A DNA stretch of 64,000 nt from Actinomycetes bacterium (GCA_024639145.1 JAHEIZ010000004.1:1-64000), one strand, 5' to 3'. Positions 1-11,266 are shown, numbered from the stretch's first letter. The notes: generated by a model not told the origin, from the letters alone. Program-made: numbers and translations.

Positions 1-1751
1 GCTCCACCGCTGCGATCTTCCCGATCGACGAGGCGACCACCGATTACCTGCGACTGACCGGCCGCAGCGCAGAGCAGATCGCACTCGTCGAGGCGTACGC
101 CAAGGAGCAGGGCCTGTGGCATGACGCAGATCATGAGCCCACGTACTCCGAATATCTAGAGCTCGATCTCTCGACAGTCGTGCCCTCACTGGCCGGCCCG
201 AAGCGCCCGCAGGATCGCGTGCTTCTGAGCGAGTCGAAGGCCTCGTTCGAGAAGGCGCTGCCGGCATTCAGCAAGGTGCCGAGCGCCTCGGTTGCCACCA
301 CGATCGACGGCAACGACGTTGTCGTGCGCAACGGTGCGGTTGCCATCGCAGCCATCACCTCGTGCACTAACACCTCGAACCCCTCGGTCATGATCGGCGC
401 GGGCATCCTGGCGAAGAAGGCCGTCGAGCGTGGCCTGACTCGTGCACCGTGGGTCAAGACCACACTCGGCCCGGGCTCCAAGGTCGTGACCGACTACTAC
501 GACAAGGCCGGTCTCAGCCCCTACCTCGACAAGCTCGGCTTTGCCGTCATCGGCTACGGCTGCACGATCTGCATCGGAAACTCCGGTCCCCTGATCCCCG
601 AGGTCAGTGCCGCGGTGAACGAGGCAGATCTCGCCGTGGTCTCGGTGCTCTCAGGCAACCGCAACTTCGAGGGTCGGATCAACCCCGACATCAAGATGAA
701 CTACCTCGCCTCGCCGCCACTCGTCGTCGCCTACGCGATCGCCGGCACCATGGATATTGACCTCGCGACCGAGCCCCTCGGCCACGATCACGAGGGCAAT
801 CCCGTGTTCTTGGCCGATATCTGGCCGAGTGCCACTGAGGTCCAGGCCACGATCGACGCCACGATAGATGCCGACATGTTCACCAACCGCTACAAGGATG
901 TCTTCGCCGGGGATTCCCGCTGGCAGTCACTCCAGACGCCCAGCGGAGACCGCTTCGCCTGGGATCCGAAGAGCACCTATGTGCGCAAGCCTCCGTACTT
1001 CGAGGGCATGGGCAAGACCCCCTCTCCGGTCAGCGACATCTCCGGCGCTCGTGTGCTCGCAAAGCTTGGTGACTCGGTCACGACCGATCACATCTCACCG
1101 GCCGGCAACATCAAGGTCGATAGCCCCGCGGGCAAGTACCTCGCCGCACACGGTGTCGACAAGGCTGACTTCAACTCGTACGGCTCACGCCGCGGAAACC
1201 ATGAGGTCATGATTCGTGGAACCTTCGCGAACATTCGCCTGCGCAATCTCATGCTGACCGATGTCGAGGGCGGATTCACTATCGACTTCTCGAACGCCGA
1301 CAACGAGATCGTCCCGATCTTCGATGCTGCCGAGAACTACGCCAAGGCAGGTACGCCACTGGTGATCCTCGCCGGCAAGGAGTACGGCTCGGGCTCGAGC
1401 CGCGACTGGGCAGCCAAGGGCACCGCACTGCTGGGTGTCAAGGCAGTGATCGCCGAGTCGTACGAGCGCATTCACCGCTCGAACCTGATCGGCATGGGTG
1501 TCATTCCGCTGCAGTTCCAGGCCGGCCAGAATGCCGAGTCCCTGGGCCTGCAAGGTGATGAGGTGTTTACCATTCGCGGTATCGAGGAGCTCAACGCCGG
1601 CACCACTCCTCGCGAGGTCTCGGTCGAGGCGGTTGCCGCAGACGGACGTACCTGCGAATTCACTGCACTAGTGCGCATCGACACCCCGGGTGAGGCTGAC
1701 TACTACCGCCACGGCGGCATCCTGCAGTACGTCCTGCGCTCACTGCTCTAG
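1..1751 (+). CDS. acnA: Aconitate hydratase, C-terminal part (5' end outside window)
   Basis: Frame is open from position 3, upstream of the listed ORF start at 180. Contains aconitase features: [82 protein letters not shown]. Confidence 0.97.
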   Translation, partial: STAAIFPIDEATTDYLRLTGRSAEQIALVEAYAKEQGLWHDADHEPTYSEYLELDLSTVVPSLAGPKRPQDRVLLSESKASFEKALPAFSKVPSASVATTIDGNDVVVRNGAVAIAAITSCTNTSNPSVMIGAGILAKKAVERGLTRAPWVKTTLGPGSKVVTDYYDKAGLSPYLDKLGFAVIGYGCTICIGNSGPLIPEVSAAVNEADLAVVSVLSGNRNFEGRINPDIKMNYLASPPLVVAYAIAGTMDIDLATEPLGHDHEGNPVFLADIWPSATEVQATIDATIDADMFTNRYKDVFAGDSRWQSLQTPSGDRFAWDPKSTYVRKPPYFEGMGKTPSPVSDISGARVLAKLGDSVTTDHISPAGNIKVDSPAGKYLAAHGVDKADFNSYGSRRGNHEVMIRGTFANIRLRNLMLTDVEGGFTIDFSNADNEIVPIFDAAENYAKAGTPLVILAGKEYGSGSSRDWAAKGTALLGVKAVIAESYERIHRSNLIGMGVIPLQFQAGQNAESLGLQGDEVFTIRGIEELNAGTTPREVSVEAVAADGRTCEFTALVRIDTPGEADYYRHGGILQYVLRSLL

Positions 1752-1756
1752 ACATC

Positions 1757-2110
1757 ATGAATGCCGGCTGGCCGCAGGACCTCGTTCCTGTCGTCGCTCC
1801 GGATTTCCTGGATCGTGCGATCGGCTGGCTCCTCGACCGAGGGCCAGCCGATCTGCGTATCTCCCCGCTTCGGGCCTATCCGTTGGCTCTGGCTTTCCTC
1901 GTCGAGCATCACTGCGAAGCCGATGTACAGGCCACTCGGGAGGCCTACAGGCACGCGCGAGCCGAACTCGGCGCCCACCTGAGCGCGGCTGAGCTCACCG
2001 TCGTCCAGCAGGCACTCGAGGCGCAAGGAGCGCGAGCACTGGCTAGCCGGCGTGAGGTGGCCCTCGTGCGCGAGGCCGTCGAACAGGTGGCCGGAGTCAA
2101 CGGGGCCTAG
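1757..2110 (+). CDS. Small conserved-looking protein of unknown function (117 aa) between acn and dxs
   Basis: ORF starts 5 nt after the acn stop and ends just before dxs; compact alpha-helical composition; no domain recognised. Confidence 0.65.
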   Translation: MNAGWPQDLVPVVAPDFLDRAIGWLLDRGPADLRISPLRAYPLALAFLVEHHCEADVQATREAYRHARAELGAHLSAAELTVVQQALEAQGARALASRREVALVREAVEQVAGVNGA

Positions 2111-2119
2111 ACTCGGGGG

Positions 2120-4054
2120 GTGTCGAATGGTGGTCGCCCGAGCCTGATCGAGGGAATTCACGACCCTCGCGATCTTCGTGCTCTGGCCCCTGAACAGCTT
2201 CCTGAACTCGCCACCGAGATCCGCTCATTCCTGGTCGAGAAGGTGTCGGCGACCGGTGGTCACCTAGGGCCCAATCTTGGCGTGGTCGAGCTGACCATCG
2301 CACTGCATCGGGTGTTCTCGAGTCCCGATGACGCCATCATCTGGGACACCGGCCACCAGGCCTACGTGCACAAGATCGTGACCGGTCGAGCGGGGGAGTT
2401 CGACACCCTGCGCCAGGAGAATGGCCTGTCGGGCTACCCGAGTCGTACCGAGAGCGCACACGACATCGTCGAGAATTCCCACGCGTCAACTGCCATCTCT
2501 TATGCCGACGGCCTCGCGAAGGCCTGGGAGCAGCGCGGGCTGCTCGGATCCCATCACGTCGTTGCCGTGATCGGCGATGGCGCGCTCACGGGCGGCATGG
2601 CCTGGGAGGCGCTCAACAACATTGCCGGCAGCACTCGCCAGGTCATCATCGTCGTCAATGACAACGGGCGCTCCTATTCCCCGACCATCGGCGGTCTCGC
2701 GCACCACCTGTCGACCTTGCGCACCACGCACGGCTACGAGCGCTTCATGGCGTGGGGCAAGCGCGTTCTTCATCGCACGCCAGTGCTCGGCCACACGGTG
2801 TATGGCGCCCTTCATGGCATGAAGAAGGGCGTGAAGGATATCGTCGCCCCGCAGGGCATGTTCGAGGATCTCGGCCTGAAGTACGTGGGTCCTGTCGACG
2901 GTCACGACGAACTCGAGCTCGAGCACGCTCTGCGCCGTGCCAAGGACTTCCCCGGCCCGGTCATCGTGCATGCCATCACGCAGAAAGGTCGTGGTTACGC
3001 ACCTGCCGAGCAGGATGAAGCCGAGAAGTTCCACGGTGTGGGCGTCATCGATCCCGATACCGGCAAGCCGATTGCGGCGAGCGGACCAACCTGGACAAGT
3101 ACCTTCGGAGACGAGATGCTCCTGATTGGTGCCGAGCGCTCAGATGTCGTGGCAATTACCGCGGCGATGCTCGGCCCGACCGGTCTCAACGCCTTCGCCC
3201 GCCAGTTCCCGACGCGCACCTACGACGTCGGCATCGCTGAGCAGCATGCCGCGACGAGCGCTGCGGGCCTGGCCATGGGCGGGGCGCATCCCGTTGTGGC
3301 GCTCTATGCCACCTTCCTTAATCGCGCCTTCGACCAGGTGCTCTTCGACTGCGCCCTACATCGCCTCGGCGTCACCTTTGCCCTCGACCGAGCGGGTATC
3401 ACCGGAGATGATGGCGCTAGTCACAACGGCATCTGGGATCTCTCGATGCTCAACGTGATCCCTGGTGTGCGCGTGGCCGCACCTCGAGATGCCTCGAGCC
3501 TTCGCACACTGCTGCGCGAGGCAGTGGCTGTCTCCGATGCGCCCACAGTGGTGCGCTACCCCAAGGGTGCCGTGGGCCCGGACCTCGTGGCACTTGAACG
3601 ACATGTGGGCTATGACCTGCTTTCCCGTCACGGCGATGCCGAGGTGCTCATCGTGGGCATTGGTGCCATGGCCGCCGTGGCCGCCGATGTGAGCGAGGGC
3701 CTGTCGGCCCAGGGCTACGGTGCAACGGTCATCGATCCTCGATGGGTCAAGCCCCTTCACTTATCGGTTGTCGAGCTCGCACGATCCGCATCCCTGGTCA
3801 TCGTGATCGAAGATGGCATCCGCCAGGGCGGCATTGGCTCGGCGATGTCACAGGCCATGAGCGATGCCGGAATCGACACTCCGATTCGAACCTTTGGCGT
3901 CGATCAGGGCTTCTTGCCGCAGGCCAAGCGCGCGCGACTGCTCATTGAGGCCGGTCTGACCGCGCAGGACATCACGCGCAGCACGATCGAGACACTTGCC
4001 GGACGCGCAGACACCGAGACCCGCGAGCCGAGCCAGCAACCACTGCCGGAGTGA
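2120..4054 (+). CDS. dxs: 1-deoxy-D-xylulose-5-phosphate synthase
   Basis: TPP motif [54 protein letters not shown] start preceded by TAGACT-N6. Confidence 0.97.
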   Translation: MSNGGRPSLIEGIHDPRDLRALAPEQLPELATEIRSFLVEKVSATGGHLGPNLGVVELTIALHRVFSSPDDAIIWDTGHQAYVHKIVTGRAGEFDTLRQENGLSGYPSRTESAHDIVENSHASTAISYADGLAKAWEQRGLLGSHHVVAVIGDGALTGGMAWEALNNIAGSTRQVIIVVNDNGRSYSPTIGGLAHHLSTLRTTHGYERFMAWGKRVLHRTPVLGHTVYGALHGMKKGVKDIVAPQGMFEDLGLKYVGPVDGHDELELEHALRRAKDFPGPVIVHAITQKGRGYAPAEQDEAEKFHGVGVIDPDTGKPIAASGPTWTSTFGDEMLLIGAERSDVVAITAAMLGPTGLNAFARQFPTRTYDVGIAEQHAATSAAGLAMGGAHPVVALYATFLNRAFDQVLFDCALHRLGVTFALDRAGITGDDGASHNGIWDLSMLNVIPGVRVAAPRDASSLRTLLREAVAVSDAPTVVRYPKGAVGPDLVALERHVGYDLLSRHGDAEVLIVGIGAMAAVAADVSEGLSAQGYGATVIDPRWVKPLHLSVVELARSASLVIVIEDGIRQGGIGSAMSQAMSDAGIDTPIRTFGVDQGFLPQAKRARLLIEAGLTAQDITRSTIETLAGRADTETREPSQQPLPE

Positions 4055-4068
4055 CACTTCCAGCCGTC

Positions 4069-6159
4069 TTAGGCAGGAAGTGAGGCAACACCAGGTGCGA
4101 GGAATCTCTTTCCATTGACGCGCTCCGAGGCCCCGCTGCGATCCAGGTACGGCGTGATGCCGCCATTGGCGAATGGCCAGCCGGCTCCGAGGATCATGCA
4201 CAGATCGATGTCCTCGGGGGCGATGACCACGCCTTCGTCGAGCATGCGACGTGCTTCGTCTGCGAGGGCATCGAGGGCCCGCTCGCGTACCTGCTCAGCT
4301 GTGAGTGGGTTGTCACCGCGTACGAAGAGGGCCTCGACTTCGGGATCGATGACCTGACCGCCTGTGCCGGTCTTCTTCCAGATACCTGGCTTGCCGGCTT
4401 CGACGAGCCTGCGCATGTTGTCAGACACATAGAAGCGATCGGGGAATGCGGCATTCATGGTCTCGGATACATGGAAGGCTACGGCGGGGCCGACGAGTGC
4501 CAGGAGATTGAACGGTGACATCGGGAAAGCGAGAGGCTGCATCGCCTCGTCGGCAACAGTGAAATCGGTGCCCTCGTCGACAGCCCGGGTGATCTCGCCG
4601 AGGAATCGGGTGAGCAGGCGATTGACCACAAATGCGGGAGCGTCCTGCACGAGCACGCACGACTTCTTCAGTGTCTTGCCTACGGCAAAGGCCGTGGCGA
4701 CCGTGGCATCGTCACTCTGCTTGGCGCGTGCGATTTCCAGGAGCGGCATGACCGCTACCGGATTGAAGAAGTGGAAGCCCACGACACGCTCGGGATGCTT
4801 GAGCCCTTCGGCCATGTCGGTAACCGAGAGCGACGACGTATTCGTGGCGAGAATGCAGGTATCGGAGACCACTGCCTCAAGCTCGGCGAACACTGCCTTC
4901 TTCACGCCGAGATCCTCGAAGACGGCTTCGATCACGAAGTCTGCGTCGGCGAATGCGCTCTTGTCCGTGACGCCGCTAACGAGCGCCGTGAGACGGTTGG
5001 CCTTATCGGAGCTCAGTCGGCCCTTGTCGACCAATGTTGCGATCTCCTTATGGACGTAGCCGACACCCTTGTCGACCCGTTCCTGATCAAGGTCTGTCAT
5101 CACGACAGGCACTTCGAGGCGGCGAGCGAACAGCAGGGCGAGCTGGCTCGCCATCAAGCCGGCGCCGACGATGCCCACCTTGGTGACGGGCCGGGCCAAG
5201 GCCTTGTCCGGTGCGCCGGCCGGGCGCTGCGCGCGCTTCTGCACGAGATTGAACGAATAGAGAGATGCTCGGACGGCGTCGCTCATGACGAGATCAGCGA
5301 GTGCTTCGTCCTCGGCTGCGAAGCCCTCATCGCGCGAACGCGACTTGGCCCCTGCCACGAGATCGAGGGCGCGGTACGGCGAGGCGAGTGCTCCGTGGAA
5401 TCGTGCATCCAGCTGCGCCTTGGCACCGCCAATGATCATGTCCCACATGCCACGGTTCGGATCCTGGCGCTTGACTGCAACCTCGCCGGTGAGCACCTTG
5501 GCTGCCCAGAGCATCGACTGCTCGAGGAAGTCAGCAGGCTCGAAGAGCGCGTCGGCGATTCCGAGTCGCTTCGCGTCAGCGGGCCTCATCTGCTTGTTCA
5601 TCGTGAGTGCGTTAGTGAGGATGACCTCGAGGGCGTCGATCGGACCGACGAGATTCGGCAGCAGGTAAGCGCCACCCCAGCCGGGAATGATGCCGAGGAA
5701 GACCTCGGGCAGCGACAGCGCGGCGGCTCCTGTCGACACCGTTCGATAGGTGCAGTGCAGGGCGATCTCGAGTCCGCCGCCCATGGCTGCACCATTGACG
5801 AAAGCGAAGCTCGGCACGCTCATTTCGCCCAGTCGGCGGAAGGCGTCGTGGCCGGCGCGTCCAACTGCTAGAGCCTCGTCACGCGTGGTGATCATGGCCA
5901 TTGCGGAGAGATCCGCGCCGACGGCGAAGATGAACGGCTTGCCGGTCAGGCCCACGGCGACGATGTCGTCCATGGCCTGGACCTGATCGATCGCCGCGTT
6001 CAATTCGACGAGCCCATGGGCGCCGAAAGTGGTGGGCCGAGTGTGGTCGAGATCGTTGTCGAGGGTGATCAAGGCCATGCGACCGGCCTGCAGGGGCAGG
6101 TCGAAGACGCGCACTCGTGCATGGGTGACTACCTCAGCGGGCATTGCAGACTCGTTCAT
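4069..6159 (-). CDS. fadB: 3-hydroxyacyl-CoA dehydrogenase / enoyl-CoA hydratase (FadB/FadJ-like bifunctional protein)
   Basis: N-terminal crotonase region (GGGLEIALHCTYR) plus Rossmann GIVGAGLMASQLALLFARR and HFFNPVAVMPLLE. Start placed at MNESAMP (6159), giving an ATGA overlap with the upstream thiolase. Confidence 0.93.
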   Translation of the reverse strand: MNESAMPAEVVTHARVRVFDLPLQAGRMALITLDNDLDHTRPTTFGAHGLVELNAAIDQVQAMDDIVAVGLTGKPFIFAVGADLSAMAMITTRDEALAVGRAGHDAFRRLGEMSVPSFAFVNGAAMGGGLEIALHCTYRTVSTGAAALSLPEVFLGIIPGWGGAYLLPNLVGPIDALEVILTNALTMNKQMRPADAKRLGIADALFEPADFLEQSMLWAAKVLTGEVAVKRQDPNRGMWDMIIGGAKAQLDARFHGALASPYRALDLVAGAKSRSRDEGFAAEDEALADLVMSDAVRASLYSFNLVQKRAQRPAGAPDKALARPVTKVGIVGAGLMASQLALLFARRLEVPVVMTDLDQERVDKGVGYVHKEIATLVDKGRLSSDKANRLTALVSGVTDKSAFADADFVIEAVFEDLGVKKAVFAELEAVVSDTCILATNTSSLSVTDMAEGLKHPERVVGFHFFNPVAVMPLLEIARAKQSDDATVATAFAVGKTLKKSCVLVQDAPAFVVNRLLTRFLGEITRAVDEGTDFTVADEAMQPLAFPMSPFNLLALVGPAVAFHVSETMNAAFPDRFYVSDNMRRLVEAGKPGIWKKTGTGGQVIDPEVEALFVRGDNPLTAEQVRERALDALADEARRMLDEGVVIAPEDIDLCMILGAGWPFANGGITPYLDRSGASERVNGKRFLAPGVASLPA

Positions 6160-7352
6160 CACTTGGCTCCTGCGTAGTTGACGTTCTCCCAGATCACGGT
6201 GCCGCCCATTCCGAGACCGATGCACATCGTGGTCAGGCCATAGCGCGCAGTGGGATTCATCTCGAAATCCCTGGCGAGGTAGGTCATCAGGCGGATACCG
6301 CTCGAGGCGAGCGGATGGCCGACCGCGATCGCTCCACCGAGCGGGTTGACGCGCGGATCCTCATCGTCGATTCCGAAGTGATCGGTGAAGGCGAGAACCT
6401 GCACGGCGAAAGCCTCGTTGATCTCGAAGAGATCGACATCGCCGATGGCCAGGCCTGCTCGCTGAAGTGCCTTCTCAGTGCTCGGCACCGGTCCGACGCC
6501 CATGATCTCGGGTGCTACGCCGGCGAAGGCGTAACCGACCATGCGCATCTTCTTGGTGAGGCCGAGCTCATCGGCCTTCTCCTCCGAGGCGAGCAGGGCA
6601 GCCGTGGCTCCGTCATTGAGACCTGAGCTATTTCCCGCGGTAACTCGCCCATGTGGTCGAAATGGAGTCTTGAGGCCGGCGAGCCCTTCGAGGGTGGTCT
6701 CGGGTCGAGGGCCCTCGTCGACACTGATGAGTGACCAGCCATCGGCCGACGGCACGGCAACAGGAACGATGTCGGGTTGCAGGTGACCGGCTGCGTAGGC
6801 TGCGGCAGTCTTGCGCTGCGAGCCGAGGGCGAATCGGTCAGCGCGTTCCTTGGTGATCTTCGGGTAGCGATCGTGGATGTTCTCTGCCGTCTTGCCCATG
6901 ACAAGTGCATCTGTATCGACGAGCTTCTCTGCTACGAATCTCGGATTCGGATTGATGCCCTCGCCCATGGGGTGGCCGGTCATGTGCTCGACGCCACCGG
7001 CAAGTGCGATATCGAGTGCGCCCGCCATGATGCCGGCCGAGAGCGTGGTGACGGCGGTCATCGCGCCTGCGCACATGCGATCCACCGAGTAGCCCGGCAC
7101 CGACGAAGGGAGTCCGGCCAGGATCCCGGCTGACCGGCCCAGGGTCAGCCCCTGATCTCCGATCTGCGTTGTGGCCGCTACGGCGACATCATCAATCGCG
7201 GCCGGGGGAAGTGCTGGATTCCGACGGAGCAATTCGCGGAAACTCTTGACTACTAGGTCATCAGATCTCGTGCCAGCGAAGGCACCGCCTGCCTTGCCGA
7301 AGGGGGTGCGTACCCCATCCACGAACACGACGTCTCGGACACTTCGTCCCAT
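6159..7352 (-). CDS. fadA: Acetyl-CoA C-acyltransferase (thiolase)
   Basis: VDRMCAGAMTAV (active Cys), NPLGGAIAVGHPLASSGIR, CIGLGMGGTVIWE. Confidence 0.94.
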   Translation of the reverse strand: MGRSVRDVVFVDGVRTPFGKAGGAFAGTRSDDLVVKSFRELLRRNPALPPAAIDDVAVAATTQIGDQGLTLGRSAGILAGLPSSVPGYSVDRMCAGAMTAVTTLSAGIMAGALDIALAGGVEHMTGHPMGEGINPNPRFVAEKLVDTDALVMGKTAENIHDRYPKITKERADRFALGSQRKTAAAYAAGHLQPDIVPVAVPSADGWSLISVDEGPRPETTLEGLAGLKTPFRPHGRVTAGNSSGLNDGATAALLASEEKADELGLTKKMRMVGYAFAGVAPEIMGVGPVPSTEKALQRAGLAIGDVDLFEINEAFAVQVLAFTDHFGIDDEDPRVNPLGGAIAVGHPLASSGIRLMTYLARDFEMNPTARYGLTTMCIGLGMGGTVIWENVNYAGAK

Positions 7353-7418
7353 GATCCCTCACCCATCTCGCGGTTATTACCGACGAGTAACAAAATAGCA
7401 CGACGTGACAGGTCGCAC

Positions 7419-8666
7419 CTACGAATCGGCACCCTCGGTCGTCCATGCTGCGTTGAGTGCCTCAGCCAGGAGGCCTGACTGCCAGGCGCGCGCACCGGCA
7501 TCGAGCAGGGCCGTCTCAAGGGTCGAGGAGGTGATCTGCGACGGCGGTTCCCAGCACAGCCGGCGGAGCAGATCAGGATTGACGATGTTCTCTGTGGGAA
7601 GCCCGCGCGCATCGCTGATCTCGCTGACGATCGACTTCGCTGCCTCGAGTCGGGCGAAAGCCGCAGGATTGCGATCAGCCCATGCCCGCGGCGGCGGCGG
7701 TCCTGTGGGAGGCACGGTGATGGCTGGCAATTCCGAGTCCGGCAATGCATACGCCCGTTCGATGGCTGACCACCACGTCGTGCGCCTGCGCTGCTGCCCG
7801 CGGCCGCTGAAAGGCGGCAGCGCACTGAGTTCGTCCGCATTCTTCGGCAGCGCAATCGCAGCCGCGACGATTGCGGTGTCAGGGAGGATGCGGCCGGTGG
7901 CGATATCCGAGCGCGTCGCCACGCGATCGCGCTCACGCCACAGTTCGCGAACCACGGCAAGATTACGTGCCTTGCGCACTCCGTGAATTCCGCTCGTCTT
8001 GCGCCACGCCTCCTCGCCGCGCTCGCGCGGGCGGAAGTCGAGCAGTGACGTGAACTCCTGCTCGGCCCATTCCCATTTGCCGTCCTCGACCAACGCCGAG
8101 TGCAGGGCATTGCGCAGTTCAACAAGGAACTCGACGTCGAGCACCGCATACCGCAGTTGATTCGCGGGCAAGGGACGCACCGACCAGTCGGCTGCTCCAT
8201 GGCCCTTCTCGAGAACGAAGCCGAGCTCACTTCGCACGAGAGCACCAAGGTTCACGCGTTCACGCCCGAGCAGACGGCCGGCGAGCTCGGTATCGAAGAG
8301 GGCGGAAGGCACGAGACCTACCTCGGCGAGGCAGGGCAAGTCCTGCGTGGCTGCATGAAGAATCCATTCGACACCCTGCGTGGCCGCGGCGATGGATGAG
8401 AGATCAGGGACGGCGATCGGGTCGATGAGCGCACTGCCGGCACCCTCGCGGCGCAATTGGATCAGGTAGGCGCGCTGGCTGTACCTGTAGCCGGACGCGC
8501 GCTCGGCATCGACGGCCAGCGGCCCGCTGCCCGAGGCAAGTGCGTCGGCATAGGCCTGAAGTGCTGCCACCGTGGTGATGACGTCGGGTACCCCGTCACG
8601 TGGCTCGGCAGGAGCTGGCTCTGGTTCCTGCTGGATCTCGACGTCGAGGTCGGCCTGGTCGCTCAT
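7419..8666 (-). CDS. rnd: Ribonuclease D-like 3'-5' exonuclease with HRDC domain
   Basis: DEDD features (AVDAERASGYRYSQRAYLIQL, LFDTELAGRLLG, YAVLDVEFLVEL). Start at MSDQADL (8666), ATGA overlap with the upstream gene; the 543-aa ORF extension is rejected. Confidence 0.88.
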   Translation of the reverse strand: MSDQADLDVEIQQEPEPAPAEPRDGVPDVITTVAALQAYADALASGSGPLAVDAERASGYRYSQRAYLIQLRREGAGSALIDPIAVPDLSSIAAATQGVEWILHAATQDLPCLAEVGLVPSALFDTELAGRLLGRERVNLGALVRSELGFVLEKGHGAADWSVRPLPANQLRYAVLDVEFLVELRNALHSALVEDGKWEWAEQEFTSLLDFRPRERGEEAWRKTSGIHGVRKARNLAVVRELWRERDRVATRSDIATGRILPDTAIVAAAIALPKNADELSALPPFSGRGQQRRRTTWWSAIERAYALPDSELPAITVPPTGPPPPRAWADRNPAAFARLEAAKSIVSEISDARGLPTENIVNPDLLRRLCWEPPSQITSSTLETALLDAGARAWQSGLLAEALNAAWTTEGADS

Positions 8667-9265
8667 CACGCGCGCGTGCGGCGACGGGCACTGCCGACAT
8701 GCGCGATGCCCGTGGGTATCGGGGCGAGACCCGCAGCCTGGGCCATGACGTCGATCCAGGCGTGGACGTGTCGATTCATGGTCTCGGGGACCGTGAGTCC
8801 GTCGATCTCGATCGGAGTCCAGGAGGCACGGATTTCGACAAAGGACTCGGCGGGTCGATCGGACATCGAGCCGAATGACGCACCTGAGGTCACGGTGATG
8901 GTGCCGCCCACGTGTGTTCCCTCGGCACCGGCACCTGACATTGCGTCGACGAGCCATGTCCAGGCGACTTCCTGGAGCATCGGATCGGTGGCGACATCGT
9001 GCTCGAGTTCGGCTCGCGCGAAGACCACTGCGCGGAAGGTGCCGTCCCATTCATCAACGCCATCGGGGTCATGGAGGAGGACGAATCTGCCGGAGGCGCG
9101 ATCATCGTCGAGATCTGCCATCTCTGCGGTAATGGCGACCGCATGTGGTGCTAGGCGCTGAGGTGCCGGCCCTTCCTCGATGAGGAATTCGGGGCGGATC
9201 GAGGCTGCGCGAACGCTGGCCAGTGCGTCGGTGAAGGCATTGGCCGTGGCGTCGATTGGTCTCAC
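8666..9265 (-). CDS. DUF3000-like protein
   Basis: Overall sequence and pairing with RNase D resemble the actinobacterial DUF3000 family; GTG start with TAGCCT-N6 upstream. Confidence 0.75.
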   Translation of the reverse strand: MRPIDATANAFTDALASVRAASIRPEFLIEEGPAPQRLAPHAVAITAEMADLDDDRASGRFVLLHDPDGVDEWDGTFRAVVFARAELEHDVATDPMLQEVAWTWLVDAMSGAGAEGTHVGGTITVTSGASFGSMSDRPAESFVEIRASWTPIEIDGLTVPETMNRHVHAWIDVMAQAAGLAPIPTGIAHVGSARRRTRA

Positions 9266-9332
9266 CTTTGCAGGCTATTGGGAGCAAGGCTGCTGGGCGG
9301 GGACTGACGCGCCGCCACCGTAGGCTGAGCGC

Positions 9333-10166
9333 ATGGCCGCCGCACTCTCCATGCTCTCGGCGCTCATGTGGGGGTCGGCCGACTTTCTGGGCGGACTCAC
9401 TTCACGACGACGCCCGGCCGTCGTGGTCTACCTCGGATCCCAGGTATTCGGATTCTTGCTACTGCTGACCGTGGTGCTGGTGAGAGGTGACTGGCATTCC
9501 CCCTTGAACTACCTGTGGTGGGGAATCGGGCTGGGGATCACCGGATTCATCTCGATGATCGCCTTCTATCGCGCCCTCGCCCTAGGCCCGATGGGGCTGG
9601 TGTCCCCGCTCGTGGCAGTCTCGGTGGTCATTCCAGTCGTGGTCGGGTTCGCCCAGGGGGAATCTCCGAGTGCGGCGGAGATCGCGGGAATCGTGATTGC
9701 CTTCGTGGGAGTGCTCTTGGCAAGTGGCCCCGAGCTCACCGGTGCCGAGAGCATGAAGCCGCTGCTTTACACGGTTGTCGCAGCGATCGGCTTCGGACTG
9801 CTCTATGTCGGCATGGCCAAGGGCAGCGAGACCAGCCCATCGATGACGATGCTGACCTTCCGATCGACCTCCATCGTCATTCTTCTGGTGCTGATGGCCG
9901 CTACTAGGAGCGCCGGGGGAGTGACGAGGGCAGACCTGCCCGTGCTCGCTGCCATCGGCGTTATCGATGCCTCGGCCAATCTGCTGTTCGGCGTTGCGAG
10001 CACGATGGGAATGCTCTCGACGACGTCGGTGATTAGTTCGCTGTACCCGGTGGCTACGGCAATCCTGGCGGCTGTCGTGTTGCGCGAGCGGCTGCGACCG
10101 ATTCAGTATGTAGGTGTCACGGTGGCCATGGTCGGCGTCGTGCTGCTCAGTGCTGCTGGCGCGTGA
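9333..10166 (+). CDS. EamA/DMT-family membrane transporter
   Basis: About 10 hydrophobic segments; EamA-like repeats (SALMWGSADFLGG, ALGPMGLVSPLVAVSVVIPVV); TAGGCT-N6-ATG upstream. Confidence 0.88.
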   Translation: MAAALSMLSALMWGSADFLGGLTSRRRPAVVVYLGSQVFGFLLLLTVVLVRGDWHSPLNYLWWGIGLGITGFISMIAFYRALALGPMGLVSPLVAVSVVIPVVVGFAQGESPSAAEIAGIVIAFVGVLLASGPELTGAESMKPLLYTVVAAIGFGLLYVGMAKGSETSPSMTMLTFRSTSIVILLVLMAATRSAGGVTRADLPVLAAIGVIDASANLLFGVASTMGMLSTTSVISSLYPVATAILAAVVLRERLRPIQYVGVTVAMVGVVLLSAAGA

Positions 10167-10622
10167 TCACGCGTTTTCGGGCGCGAATCTCACGCTGATC
10201 GAATTGATGCAGTAACGCTGGTCGGTGGGGGTGCCGTAGCCCTCGCCCTCGAACACGTGACCCAGATGCCCACCGCAGGTCGCACAGCGAACCTCGGTCC
10301 GCACTCGACCGAGCGAGGCGTCCTCGAGATAGATCACCGAATCACCCGCGAGCGGCGAGTAGAAGCTGGGCCAGCCGCAATGCGAGTCGAACTTGGTCGT
10401 GCTCTCGAACAGGGGCGCGCCGCAGGCGCGGCACGAGTACGTGCCGCGGGCCTTGTTGTCGGTGTACTCGCCAACGAAGGGGGCTTCGGTGCCTGCCTCG
10501 CGCAGTACGTGGTACTCGGCCGGGGTCAGCTGCGTGCGCCACTCTTCCTCGGAGCGTGTCACCTCGTACGAGCCGCCATCGGGACGAGTCGAGCCTGCGC
10601 GTGCCGGAGTGTCATGAGCCAT
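10167..10622 (-). CDS. msrB: Peptide-methionine (R)-S-oxide reductase
   Basis: CRACGAPLFES, HCGWPSFYSPL, EVRCATCGGHLGHVFEGEG, QRYCINSISVRF. Confidence 0.97.
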   Translation of the reverse strand: MAHDTPARAGSTRPDGGSYEVTRSEEEWRTQLTPAEYHVLREAGTEAPFVGEYTDNKARGTYSCRACGAPLFESTTKFDSHCGWPSFYSPLAGDSVIYLEDASLGRVRTEVRCATCGGHLGHVFEGEGYGTPTDQRYCINSISVRFAPENA

Positions 10623-10729
10623 GAGTACAGGCTAGATCAGAACGGCATTTCGGCGAGCGGGCCGCATGTCACGAAATCGCGTGGGCGGGGACTATGGTCG
10701 GAACTGCCCGAGCCGGAAGTGGAGGAGCA

Positions 10730-11266
10730 GTGAGCGACGTTCTCGATACCAGGGGTTCTTGGCTCAGCGGCGAGGAGCTCGATTCCGCGCGCGAGCGCCT
10801 CCCGATTGTGTATGTCGATGCCGTTCCCGTGCGCACTGACTCCCAGGGACAGGTCACCTCGATCGGACTCCTGCTGCGCGGGATGCCCGATGGAAGTATC
10901 TCGCGGGCCATCGTCTCCGGCCGAGTGCTCTACGGCGAGCGAATTCGCGACGCCCTCGTGCGCCATCTCGAGAAGGATCTCGGGCCCGTGGCACTTCCGC
11001 GTATTCCGGCGTCACCTCAGCCGTTCACTGTCGTCGAGTACTTTCCCGATCCGGAAGTCACCGGCTTTCACGATCCACGGCAGCACGCAGTGTCCTTGGC
11101 GTTCATCGTCCCGTGCGGAGGGGATTGCTCGCCTTCGCAGGATGCCCTCGACCTTGTCTGGGTGTCGCCGATGGAGGTCACCTCGCCCGACTTCGAGCTG
11201 GAGATGTCGGGCGGTCAAGGACGCCTCGTGCGCATGGCCCTCGCACACTGCGGCTTGCTGCCCTAG
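10730..11266 (+). CDS. NUDIX-hydrolase-like / DUF4916 family protein
   Basis: GTG start at 10730 with ggagga SD; VDAVPVRTDSQGQVTSIGLLLRGMPDGSISRAIVSGRVLYGE resembles actinobacterial DUF4916/NUDIX-like proteins. Confidence 0.7.
   Translation: MSDVLDTRGSWLSGEELDSARERLPIVYVDAVPVRTDSQGQVTSIGLLLRGMPDGSISRAIVSGRVLYGERIRDALVRHLEKDLGPVALPRIPASPQPFTVVEYFPDPEVTGFHDPRQHAVSLAFIVPCGGDCSPSQDALDLVWVSPMEVTSPDFELEMSGGQGRLVRMALAHCGLLP

Noticed and set aside
4771-5871. 366-aa plus-strand ORF antisense to fadB
   Set aside because: High-GC shadow ORF opposite a well-supported CDS; composition lacks any recognisable domain.
7253-8248. 331-aa minus-strand ORF overlapping fadA and RNase D
   Set aside because: Arg/Ser-rich out-of-frame translation of real genes.
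8667-9050. N-terminal extension of the RNase D ORF
   Set aside because: Arg-rich translation overlapping the DUF3000-like gene; the start at 8666 gives a normal ATGA junction.
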